A stretch of DNA of 22,009 nucleotides from an uncultured Treponema sp. (GTDB taxonomy: Bacteria; Spirochaetota; Spirochaetia; Treponematales; Treponemataceae): assembly GCA_937890485.1 (NCBI GenBank), contig CALBXN010000248.1, forward strand, positions 1-22,009, in the 5' to 3' direction. A program made the translations under genes and the position numbers. Positions 13,900 to 19,910 of this stretch are shown piece after piece. The notes under the pieces were generated by a model, which was not told the origin of the DNA, did not search any database, and saw nothing but the letters and a program-made list of their open reading frames with translations. Every line of letters begins with the position of its first letter. Position 1 is the first letter of the stretch.

Positions 13900-14053
13900 T
13901 TCCGATACACTCCATGCAGATAAAAATTGCTTTTCGGTAAATATCTATTGGATTACCTAGAAATATTCCTGTAAGCAAAAAAATTATACCAATCGAAAGC
14001 AAAATCCACTGAGAAAGTCTTATATTTTTAAGAAAATTATTTTTTTCTTTCAT
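13892..14053 (-). CDS. Small membrane protein of the CD1871A CXXC-motif type
   Basis: The ORF has 53 residues and is too short for usual cut-offs. It starts ATG at 14053 two bases after the tlpA-like stop and ends TAA at 13892-13894, overlapping the start of the ferredoxin gene. Residues 14-32 form one hydrophobic helix (SQWILLSIGIIFLLTGIF), followed by IYRKAIFICMECIGIG at the C-terminus. From memory this matches the CD1871A CXC/CXXC-motif family, which has the FRKAINICLECIGIG ending and occurs beside a thioredoxin-family protein and a 4Fe-4S protein in Clostridioides. Both the motif and the exact neighbourhood agree. The two cysteines (C46, C49) suggest thiol exchange or electron relay between its partners. 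The biochemical role is not established. Confidence 0.8.
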   Translation of the reverse strand: MKEKNNFLKNIRLSQWILLSIGIIFLLTGIFLGNPIDIYRKAIFICMECIGIG

Positions 14054-14055
14054 GC

Positions 14056-14577
14056 TTACATATAATCGGCAACAAAATTTTCTAATTGTTTTTGATTCAT
14101 CATTCCAACTTGAATTTTTAAGATTTTACCTTCTGGCGAAATTAAAATCGAAGTTGGAACACCTTGAATACCGTACTTCATTGCAACAAGTCCTGGTTCA
14201 TCAAGTGCCGATGGAAAAGTATATCCGTTTTTTTGCATAAATGAAGTAAGAGCTTTTTGACTGTCTGAAATGCAAACTGCCAAAAATTCCATTTTAGCTT
14301 TATCGCCTTGACTAGCAAGTTTTTTTGCCAAACTTTCCATGTGTGGAAGTTCAACTTTGCATGGAGGACACCAAGTTGCCCAAAAGTGCAAAAACAAAAC
14401 TTTTCCTTTGTAGGAATTGAGCGTTACAATTTTGTCACTAGCCTTTCCATCCTGTTGAAGTTGCAAAGAAAAATCTGGTGCATTTGAACCAACTTTAAGC
14501 GATTGTGAGAAAGCTGGCAAAGTTGAGATAATCAATGTAATTAAAACAAGTGAAAAAATTTTGTGTATGTGTTTCAT
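14056..14577 (-). CDS. TlpA/ResA-family exported thioredoxin
   Basis: The protein has 173 residues. A signal peptide covers residues 1-25 (KIFSLVLITLIISTLPAFSQ). The thioredoxin fold follows, with APDFSLQL, the active site WATWCPPC (C70, C73) and the cis-proline loop GVPTSILI. These are the marks of the AhpC/TSA-Redoxin TlpA group. It should act outside the cytoplasmic membrane as a thiol-disulfide oxidoreductase, reducing partner proteins. It heads an operon with the CXXC microprotein and the polyferredoxin membrane protein. A promoter (TTGCAT, 17 bases, TATACT) lies about 30 bases upstream. Confidence 0.92.
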   Translation of the reverse strand: MKHIHKIFSLVLITLIISTLPAFSQSLKVGSNAPDFSLQLQQDGKASDKIVTLNSYKGKVLFLHFWATWCPPCKVELPHMESLAKKLASQGDKAKMEFLAVCISDSQKALTSFMQKNGYTFPSALDEPGLVAMKYGIQGVPTSILISPEGKILKIQVGMMNQKQLENFVADYM

Positions 14578-14612
14578 TGTGGATAAATTCCTTGTAAAAA
14601 ATTTCTACTTGT

Positions 14613-14641
14613 AGTATATATCGAAATTTTGGAAAATGCAA
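14613..14641 (-). promoter_or_regulatory. Promoter of the tlpA-like redox operon
   Basis: On the minus strand TTGCAT (14636-14641) and TATACT (14613-14618) are 17 bases apart, predicting a start near 14606 and a leader of about 29 bases with AAGGAA. Confidence 0.6.
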
Positions 14642-14653
14642 AGAATTAAATTA

Positions 14654-14690
14654 TTCTGTTATGTATTAACAACATTAATACATAACAGAA
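14654..14690. repeat. Perfect 16-bp inverted repeat with a 5-nt loop
   Basis: TTCTGTTATGTATTAA (14654-14669) and its exact complement (14675-14690) flank CAACA. No proper T run follows on either strand, so it is a poor intrinsic terminator, though it sits where transcripts of the exported-protein cluster should end, just upstream of the tlpA promoter. A further inverted repeat GTTGTA-TAC-TACAAC is at 14695-14709. The rest of 14578-14776 shows nothing else. Confidence 0.8.
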
Positions 14691-14776
14691 AGTAGTTGTA
14701 TACTACAACAATTTTGATAAAATTCCTCAGATATTTTAAAATAAACCTCTTATAAAAAGTTTATTTAATATCTAAT

Positions 14777-14977
14777 TTAATTTTTATCATTTGATGGTAA
14801 ACATTGTTTTATCCATTCTTCACTAGAACCATTTTTAGTATAAGTTTCTTTACACTCTTCACAGTGGCCACATTTTGTTCCAGTATAAAGATGACCATTA
14901 CTACAAATTTTTGATGTTGCAAATACAAATACACTTGCAACCAACAACACCAATAAAATAGCTACGATTTTTTTCAT
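14777..14977 (-). CDS. Small exported Cys-rich protein
   Basis: The protein has 66 residues. A signal peptide (MKKIVAILLVLLVASVFVFA) ends near residue 20. The mature part has the cysteine pattern KICSNGH, TKCGHCEECKE and QCLP, six cysteines in all, two pairs of which overlap as CGHCEEC. This could bind a metal such as zinc or form disulfides. I do not recognise a family. It is the last gene of the minus-strand exported-protein cluster, 17 bases after the LRR gene. The ribosome site is weak (AAGAATCA), so translation may depend on coupling. Confidence 0.7.
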   Translation of the reverse strand: MKKIVAILLVLLVASVFVFATSKICSNGHLYTGTKCGHCEECKETYTKNGSSEEWIKQCLPSNDKN

Positions 14978-14994
14978 AATTGATTCTTAGTAAC

Positions 14995-15495
14995 CTAAAA
15001 TCCGTCTGGATAACCCATTTTAATCAACTGCATTTGACTATACATAGTTAAAGAAGAACAACCTAAAAAGGCATCATAATTATTCATATTATCTCGTCCC
15101 CAGGATACTTGATGTAAAGGGTAAGGGAACAAAATATCGGATAAAGAAACACAGTAATAAAATGCACGCCAACCAATAATTTGTAAACTAGAAGGGAAAT
15201 TTATTCTTCTAAGCATTCTGCAATTATTAAATGCATTTTGCTCTATCCACTCAACAGTTTCAGGTAAATAAACCTCAACCACATTAGAATGTTCAAAAGC
15301 CCTTTTTCCAATGCCTTTTACACACATACCCTCATAATATGGCATAATAAAAACAACGGTATCTGACCCTGTGTATTCATCAATATATATACCAGATCCA
15401 TCTTCTGTCATTTTAAATTTGAAAGTAGTATCTGCAAAAATACATGGCATTAATATAATTAATGTTATTAAAACTAATATATTTTTTTTCAACAT
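14995..15495 (-). CDS. Exported leucine-rich repeat (BspA-like) protein
   Basis: The protein has 166 residues with a signal peptide (KNILVLITLIILMPCIFA, cleavage near residue 21). BspA/LRR_5-type repeats follow: VKGIGKRAFEHSNVVEVYLP, VEWIEQNAFNNCRMLRRINF and LQIIGWRAFYYCVSLSDILF. Only about three repeats are present, so it is a short member. BspA-like proteins of oral and gut treponemes are surface adhesins. Cys in the signal region (MPCIF) is not a good lipobox. It follows the 132-residue exported protein by ten bases. It is likely exported; surface exposure is inference. Confidence 0.8.
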   Translation of the reverse strand: MLKKNILVLITLIILMPCIFADTTFKFKMTEDGSGIYIDEYTGSDTVVFIMPYYEGMCVKGIGKRAFEHSNVVEVYLPETVEWIEQNAFNNCRMLRRINFPSSLQIIGWRAFYYCVSLSDILFPYPLHQVSWGRDNMNNYDAFLGCSSLTMYSQMQLIKMGYPDGF

Positions 15496-15505
15496 AAAAT
15501 ATTTC

Positions 15506-15904
15506 TTAATAATTTTGATTTACATATTCACACATTACCCAAAGCATAGAAACTGTTTCTTCTATACAATTAAAAAAATCATCTCCTCCATATTCATATA
15601 TGGAAGCAAATAATGTTTTTAAAAGGCTTGAAGCGTCATCATAGCGAGGATTATAATCACAAATATACTTATTGTTAATTGACAACCTCATCTTTGTAAA
15701 AGTTTCGTCATCTTTTGCAAATTTAAAAGAATAAAACGCTCCATTGTCATAATTATGTATGTGAAAAACACATCTCATAGAATTAGCAAAAGACAAAGTT
15801 AGAGTTTCTGCATCATTGTATGACCTTTTCGCAAAGGGTTCTTTAGCAAAAATTCCCACAGATAGCAACATAAAAAAGCAACACAAAAATATTTTTTTTC
15901 TCAT
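15506..15904 (-). CDS. Exported protein of unknown function
   Basis: The protein has 132 residues. A signal peptide (KKIFLCCFFMLLSVGIFAK) ends near residue 20. The mature part shows no recognised domain; it alternates strands such as TLTLSFANSM and AFYSFKFAKDD, suggesting a beta-rich fold, and ends in an acidic helical stretch. It lies between the DnaJ-type Cys-rich gene and the LRR gene, all on the same strand. I do not recognise the family. Confidence 0.7.
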   Translation of the reverse strand: MRKKIFLCCFFMLLSVGIFAKEPFAKRSYNDAETLTLSFANSMRCVFHIHNYDNGAFYSFKFAKDDETFTKMRLSINNKYICDYNPRYDDASSLLKTLFASIYEYGGDDFFNCIEETVSMLWVMCEYVNQNY

Positions 15905-15925
15905 ATTTTAACCTTGTGAATAATT

Positions 15926-15963
15926 ATAATACTAGTGGAATCTTAAAGACCCACTAGTATTAT
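15926..15963. terminator. Hairpin between two exported-protein genes
   Basis: A perfect 13-bp repeat (15926-15938 ATAATACTAGTGG with 15951-15963) has a 12-nt loop. On the minus strand it follows the Cys-rich gene by nine bases but is trailed by AATTATTC rather than a clear T run, so it may attenuate or protect mRNA ends rather than terminate fully. Confidence 0.55.
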
Positions 15964-15971
15964 AAAAAAAA

Positions 15972-16313
15972 TTAATCTTCTACATAAAAGTAGCCTTCAC
16001 CATTACATGAACGACAATGTACACGCCCATCATTACCACAATCTCTACATCCTTGATAACCAGAGCCACCACACTTATTACAAGTTTCCCGTATAGTAAG
16101 CGAAGAACCGTCCCCAATTTGATAATTAGGATTTGCAACAAGTTTTTCTCCAGCACCCCAACATGTTGTACAAGATTTTTCACCTCTACCATCACAGGAA
16201 TAACAATCTACTTCACCTGCTCCATGACAAGTGCCACATTCAATCAATTCAGCAAAAACAAAAGAACATACAAGCATAAGTACAGTTAAAACTGCAATCA
16301 TTTTCTTCTTCAT
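15972..16313 (-). CDS. Exported protein with DnaJ-type CXXCXGXG zinc-binding repeats
   Basis: The protein has 113 residues. A signal peptide (MKKKMIAVLTVLMLVCSFVF, cleavage after FA) precedes the repeats CGTCHGAG, CYSCDGRG, CTTCWGAG, CNKCGGSG, CRDCGNDG and CRSCNGEG: five exact DnaJ-type motifs and one variant. DnaJ itself carries four in its central zinc-finger region and is cytosolic; no J domain or substrate domain is present here. The 12 cysteines could bind three zinc ions or be targets of exported thiol enzymes. The ribosome site is an unusual AAGAA plus seven G directly before CGTATG. It lies between the 59-residue Cys-rich gene (14 bases upstream) and a hairpin. Confidence 0.78.
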   Translation of the reverse strand: MKKKMIAVLTVLMLVCSFVFAELIECGTCHGAGEVDCYSCDGRGEKSCTTCWGAGEKLVANPNYQIGDGSSLTIRETCNKCGGSGYQGCRDCGNDGRVHCRSCNGEGYFYVED

Positions 16314-16316
16314 ACG

Positions 16317-16323
16317 CCCCCCC
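16317..16323 (-). repeat. G7 homopolymer in a ribosome-binding site
   Basis: On the minus strand seven consecutive G lie three bases from the ATG at 16313, within the Shine-Dalgarno region. Length changes would alter the spacing and so the translation of the Cys-rich gene, as for poly-G tracts upstream of genes in Treponema pallidum. Such a run is unexpected in A+T-rich DNA. Confidence 0.5.
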
Positions 16324-16327
16324 TTCT

Positions 16328-16507
16328 TTAACGTCTTCTGTCATGATTTCTATCAGGAATATCACACTTATGTTCTGTACCCTGAATATACGTTTCCTGA
16401 CATTTACGACATCGTACATACCTTTGCTGCCTTGAAGAAGCTTGTGCAAAAATCAAAGTCCCAACTACAGCCAAAACCAACAAAATCGCAATAATTTTCT
16501 TTTTCAT
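16328..16507 (-). CDS. Small exported protein with a CXXC zinc-ribbon-like segment
   Basis: The protein has 59 residues from ATG 16507, preceded by AAGGAAGG five bases away; a longer reading to 16537 lies inside the duplicated leader and is rejected. A signal peptide (MKKKIIAILLVLAVVGTLIF, cleavage after FAQA) precedes YVRCRKCQETYIQGTEHKC, three cysteines in a CxxC-x10-C arrangement, then a charged tail with three final Arg. CRKCQETYIQ resembles CEECKETYTK in the 66-residue protein at 14777-14977, so the two may be distant paralogs. No family recognised. Confidence 0.7.
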   Translation of the reverse strand: MKKKIIAILLVLAVVGTLIFAQASSRQQRYVRCRKCQETYIQGTEHKCDIPDRNHDRRR

Positions 16508-16510
16508 AAG

Positions 16511-16545
16511 AACCTTCCTTTCGTAGATTAGAGTCATTGCAGACT
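16511..16545 (-). repeat. Duplicated 5' leader, copy A
   Basis: This 35-base stretch matches 17226-17259 with one base change and one indel. On the transcribed strand it runs AGTCTGCAATGACT to AAAGGAAGGTT, so it includes the ribosome site of the 59-residue gene. A TATAAT hexamer on the minus strand at 16547-16552 directly precedes it, so this copy may have its own promoter. A small hairpin (16558-16575) lies just before. Confidence 0.8.
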
Positions 16546-16576
16546 GATTATATTTTTATAACTCAAACGAGTTATT

Positions 16577-17221
16577 TTACATAGAAATAGAACATACAGC
16601 AGGAGTTGATCTTCCTGTCCCTTCATCAAATGGACTAACAAAGAAATAATATTTTTTTCCTTTATTTAAACCAGTCACTTCAATTTCAACAGAATAATCA
16701 TCTGTCTCTTTGACTCTGTAGGAAGTTAAATGATTGGATTCAGAAAAATCATTTGAAAATCCACAATATATTCCATAACGAGTAGCACCATCAACTAAAG
16801 AAAAACCAAGAGTAACACTAGTTGTCGTTTTTTTTGTAACCCAAATACTAGGAGTTTCCATCCATGTTTTACAACTTTTAGAGGAAGAAAACTCACTTCT
16901 TTGAGAGTAACCTACTGCTTGAACACAAAAATAATAAGTGGAAGCTGAATCTAAATAAGATATTGTAGCTTCTGTTTCGTAACTAGGTTCACCACCTTCA
17001 GCTTCGTTAATATCATTTTCTTTTCCATACTTAATCCAATAATAATCAACATCTTCATTTCCATCTTGAGGTCCCCAAGATAATTTTACAGTATCAGCAG
17101 ATAATGCTTTTACTGTTCCTATAACGGGTGTTTGTAAATTTTCAATTTCTTCTTCAGTATCACAACCAACAAATGCAAACATCATTAAAACTAATAATGC
17201 ACCAAAAATAATTTTTTTCAT
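16577..17221 (-). CDS. Lipoprotein with two fibronectin type III domains
   Basis: The protein has 214 residues from ATG 17221, with AAGGAAGG upstream; the longer reading from 17263 is inside the leader. The signal peptide ends in a lipobox (MFAFVGC, Cys at residue 20), so it should be lipid-anchored. Two FN3 modules follow: about 30-115 (TPVIGTVKALSADTVKLSWG, DYYWIKYGKEN, YYFCVQAVG) and 116-214 (TPSIWVTKKTTTSVTLGFSL, ATRYGIYCGFS, KKYYFFVSPF). FN3 lipoproteins usually mediate protein or polysaccharide contacts at the cell surface. It is the first gene of the minus-strand exported cluster and divergent from an XRE gene across a promoter region packed with inverted repeats. Confidence 0.82.
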   Translation of the reverse strand: MKKIIFGALLVLMMFAFVGCDTEEEIENLQTPVIGTVKALSADTVKLSWGPQDGNEDVDYYWIKYGKENDINEAEGGEPSYETEATISYLDSASTYYFCVQAVGYSQRSEFSSSKSCKTWMETPSIWVTKKTTTSVTLGFSLVDGATRYGIYCGFSNDFSESNHLTSYRVKETDDYSVEIEVTGLNKGKKYYFFVSPFDEGTGRSTPAVCSISM

Positions 17222-17225
17222 AAAA

Positions 17226-17259
17226 AACCTTCCTTTGTAGATTAAAGTCATTGCAGACT
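17226..17259 (-). repeat. Duplicated 5' leader, copy B
   Basis: Partner of 16511-16545. It forms the leader of the FN3 lipoprotein gene, including its AAGGAAGG ribosome site, and adjoins the inverted repeat that starts at 17262. Confidence 0.8.
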
Positions 17260-17261
17260 TC

Positions 17262-17349
17262 ATAAAATGTACTTATCAACTATACTTTATATAGTCGTTA
17301 AGTACATTTTATCATTACAGTATAAATTTATCAAGGCTTAATGACTATA
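17262..17349. promoter_or_regulatory. Candidate operator with two interlocking inverted repeats
   Basis: Repeat 1: ATAAAATGTACTTA (17262-17275) pairs perfectly with 17299-17312. Repeat 2: TATAGTCGTTAAG (17290-17302) pairs with CTTAATGACTATA (17337-17349), 12 of 13 positions. They overlap at 17299-17302. A third TATAGTC is at 17376-17382, next to the XRE start. The minus-strand -10 of the lipoprotein gene (17306-17311) falls inside the right arm of repeat 1. This suggests control of both divergent genes by the XRE protein. Confidence 0.6.
17306..17334 (-). promoter_or_regulatory. Likely promoter of the FN3 lipoprotein cluster
   Basis: On the minus strand TTGATA (17329-17334), 17 bases, TAAAAT (17306-17311). 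Start near 17299; the transcript then begins with the region able to fold against 17262-17275. Confidence 0.5.
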
Positions 17350-17383
17350 AAAAATATGTATTTTTAAGAGTATCATATAGTCT

Positions 17384-17722
17384 ATGGGTACAAGAGAAAT
17401 TTTTAGAGAAAATTTAAAATTTTATAGAAAAAAGGCTGGTTTTACACAAGAAGAATTATCCGAAAAAATCGGTTATGGATATACTTACATTACAGAAATT
17501 GAAAGTCGACACAAATTTCCAAAACCAGAAACAATAGACTTAATTGCAGAAACTCTAAAAATTGAACCTAGTAAACTTTTTGAACAAGAACATAAAGAAA
17601 ATAACATCCCCGTACTTAACAAAAGCGAACTTATCACAGATTTATCAGACGAAATTTACAAAAAACTTTGCCAAGATTTACACACACGAATCACAGAAGA
17701 AGTTTCTAGAGCGTTAGCTTAG
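17384..17722 (+). CDS. XRE-family HTH transcriptional regulator
   Basis: The protein has 112 residues. An HTH_3 domain spans about residues 8-65 (LKFYRKKAGFTQEELSEKIG, YTYITEIESRHKFPKPETID, LKIEPSKLF). The C-terminal 40 residues are a helical, probably dimerising tail (LITDLSDEIYKKLCQDL). The start lacks a ribosome site and a TATAGTC motif ends two bases before the ATG, so translation may be leaderless. It is divergent from the exported-protein cluster and convergent with parE, overlapping its end by four bases. It is not the antitoxin of that pair because the antitoxin is on the other strand, but cross-talk by antisense transcription is possible. Confidence 0.88.
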   Translation: MGTREIFRENLKFYRKKAGFTQEELSEKIGYGYTYITEIESRHKFPKPETIDLIAETLKIEPSKLFEQEHKENNIPVLNKSELITDLSDEIYKKLCQDLHTRITEEVSRALA

Positions 17723-18036
17723 TCAATTAATAATGAATCTTTTATATCCCTTCTTCCATACACAATTCTAGATATAATTACTGTTTTATTATCTTCGTCT
17801 ACCCAATAAAAAACTAAATAATTTCTTACTATTAATTTTCTATACTTTCTTTTTAAATGATTCTCTAAAATGAGTATAGGAGCTGAATAGGGAAAAAGAG
17901 AAAGAGTTTCTATTTCAAAAATTATTTCCTCGTATAGATTTTGAGCTGCTCTCGGATTACAAAGTTTAGTAGAAATATAATCGGATATTTCTACTAAATC
18001 ATCGAGTGCAATAGGTAAAAACTCAATTTTATACAT
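17719..18036 (-). CDS. RelE/ParE-family toxin
   Basis: The protein has 105 residues. The family pattern is clear: YKIEFLPIALDDLVEISDYI, then ENHLKRKYRKLIVRNYLVFY and IISRIVYGRRDIKDSL near the C-terminus. RelE relatives cut mRNA in the ribosome while ParE relatives poison gyrase; the sequence resembles the ParE-like plasmid stabilisation group but the target cannot be settled. Its ATG overlaps the antitoxin stop by eight bases, as in coupled type II pairs. Its stop overlaps the convergent XRE gene by four bases. Confidence 0.9.
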   Translation of the reverse strand: MYKIEFLPIALDDLVEISDYISTKLCNPRAAQNLYEEIIFEIETLSLFPYSAPILILENHLKRKYRKLIVRNYLVFYWVDEDNKTVIISRIVYGRRDIKDSLLID

Positions 18037-18217
18037 TAAACTTTGCTTTTATTCTTTCTTGAAGAATTTGCAAAACTTCATCAGAAGAAAATCGTTTAGT
18101 TATATTCATTTCTTGTTCTTCTGCTTCTTGTAATTTTAAATAAATTTCTTTTTCAAAATCACTAGAAGTTTTGTTACAATTCTTTTGGTTGTCTAAAGCA
18201 ATACTAATTCCTTTCAT
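18029..18217 (-). CDS. Antitoxin of the ParE pair
   Basis: The protein has 62 residues from ATG 18217, which has GGAG six bases upstream; a longer reading to 18244 would begin upstream of the predicted transcript start. The C-terminal half carries NITKRFSSDEVLQILQERIK, a charged amphipathic helix typical of the toxin-binding end of small antitoxins. No clear ribbon-helix-helix or HTH domain is visible, so DNA binding is uncertain. The position upstream of the toxin and the eight-base overlap support the role. Confidence 0.78.
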   Translation of the reverse strand: MKGISIALDNQKNCNKTSSDFEKEIYLKLQEAEEQEMNITKRFSSDEVLQILQERIKAKFNV

Positions 18218-18234
18218 AGCATACTCCAATATCA

Positions 18235-18263
18235 AATTTATCATAGTTAATATATTCTGTCAA
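18235..18263 (-). promoter_or_regulatory. Promoter of the toxin-antitoxin pair
   Basis: TTGACA (18258-18263) and TAAATT (18235-18240) on the minus strand are 17 bases apart, directly after the comM stop codon. Start is near 18228, about 11 bases before the antitoxin ATG at 18217. Confidence 0.6.
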
Positions 18264-18266
18264 AAC

Positions 18267-19823
18267 TTAAAAGCAATAATTGATTCCACCTTCATTTTTG
18301 CGATATGAAACGGCCTCTTTTAAATCTTGTAATTCGATGTTATAAGATTCCTTCATATCGGCGATAGTTCGAGCAAGTTTTATGCAACTGTGTGTGGCTC
18401 TTGCAGAAAAATCATTTTTTTCAATTTGTTCGTTTAAATAATCAGTACATTCTGAATCAAGTTTACAAAAATAATTTATTTCTTCAGGAGTTAAATAGGC
18501 GTTTAATTTTCCTTGACGACTTTTTTGTACTTTGATTGCCTTTGCAATATCTTGCCTTAAAAATTCTGTAGAAAAAGATTTTTTTTCTGTGGATAAATCT
18601 GTTTTATCATCGGCTAATAAATCTTTTGAAGAACTAAAAACAGGAATTCGTATATCAATTCTATCTAAAAGGGGTCCTGAAAATTTTTTCCAATATTGCT
18701 CTACGGAATGAGCAGAACAAACACAAATTTTATTATCGCTTCCAAAATTTCCACAAGGACATGGATTTGTTGCAATTAAAAGTTGAAACTGTGCAGGAAA
18801 AACCGTATGTCGCCCTGCTCTACTTAGAGTTACTTTTCCTGATTCAATGGGTACTCTTAAAGATTGTAAAACAGAACTTCTAAATTCAGCCGCTTCATCT
18901 AAAAATAAAATGCCATTATGTGCCAAAGAAATTTCTCCAGGGCGACAATTTATTCCGCCCCCTATCATTCCTTCTAAACTTGCACTTTGGTGAGGCATTC
19001 TAAAAGGTCGTTTTTTTATCAAAGATGATTTTGGTGGTAATAATCCTGCCAAACTGTAAATTCGCGTTACGCTTTGAGATTCTTCATTTGATAAATAAGG
19101 AAGTAAAGAAGAAAATCTTTGCATTGCTAAAGTTTTTCCACAACCAGGAGGTCCATAAGTAATTACATTATGTCCACCACTTGCAGCAATTTGTAAGCCC
19201 CGTACCAGAAATGGCATTCCTTTTATTAAAGAAAAATCTTGAGATAAATCAATTGGAGAAAATTCTAATTCATCATTATCTTGTGGAAAACTATCCTCAT
19301 TTATATTTAATGATTTTTCTTGCAAACAAATAATTGATTCATAGGCTTCTCTTTAAGTATTACAAGAAATTACATTTATTCCTTTAATCCCTGAAGCCTC
19401 TGGAGCGTTTTCAGAACATACAATACATGTTTTAATTCCTAGAGAAACTGCTGTAGATACTGCTGCATGAACTCCTCTTACGGGACGCAATTTTCCAGAA
19501 AGTTCTAATTCACCCATAACAAGAACAGTTGTTTTTAATAAATTATCTTCTATCGGGTTTATTAAAACTGCTAAAGCCATGGCTAAATCAAATCCAGCGC
19601 CTTCTTTTTTTAAGTCTGCTGGCGACAAACTTATAAGAACTCGCTCTTTCGGAAATTCAAATCCTGAATTGATTATAGCTGACCGCATTCTTTCTCTAGC
19701 CTCTTTTACTGCATTATCAGCTAAACCTACTAAATCAACAGCAGGAATCCCTCTACGTAAATCTACCTCTACAGAAACAATATTGCCTTCATATCCAAAA
19801 GGCGAAAAACTAACTATGTGCAT
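18267..19823 (-). pseudogene. comM: comM/YifB-family Mg-chelatase-like ATPase, split by an in-frame TAA
   Basis: Two same-frame ORFs make one ComM of about 518 codons. The 5' part (19823-19353, 156 codons) starts MHIVSFSPFGYEGNIVSVEV and is the N-terminal Lon-like (ChlI) domain. TAA at 19353-19355 interrupts it. Beyond it the same frame continues REAYESIIC into the AAA+ part (from TTG 19325 to 18267) with Walker A GPPGCGKT, Walker B GILFLDEAAEF, the zinc-binding CPCGNFGSDNKICVC and the C-terminal Mg_chelatase tail. ComM promotes branch migration in natural transformation. One base (TTA to TAA) would explain the break. The stop falls in the linker between domains, so the halves could still work if the second were re-initiated, but no good start or ribosome site is seen there. 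Confidence 0.85.
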
Positions 19824-19910
19824 ATTCCTCCGCTCCAGAAATACTTCATAGTTATTATCATTTCAAAAGTGAAATTTTTACTAACTTTTTGAAAAAAAAA
19901 TAGAAAAAAA

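Noticed and set aside
15371..15613. Plus-strand 80-codon ORF
   Set aside because: It is antisense to the starts of the LRR gene and the end of the 132-residue gene, with no ribosome site.
15926..15963. Transposable-element remnant based on the perfect hairpin
   Set aside because: There is only one copy in the window and no target duplication; its position after a stop codon fits an mRNA end structure better.
16017..16289. Plus-strand 90-codon ORF and the minus-strand 71-codon ORF in the same place
   Set aside because: Both are shadows of the CXXC repeat gene; the Thr/Ile- and Val-rich translations come from its repeated codons.
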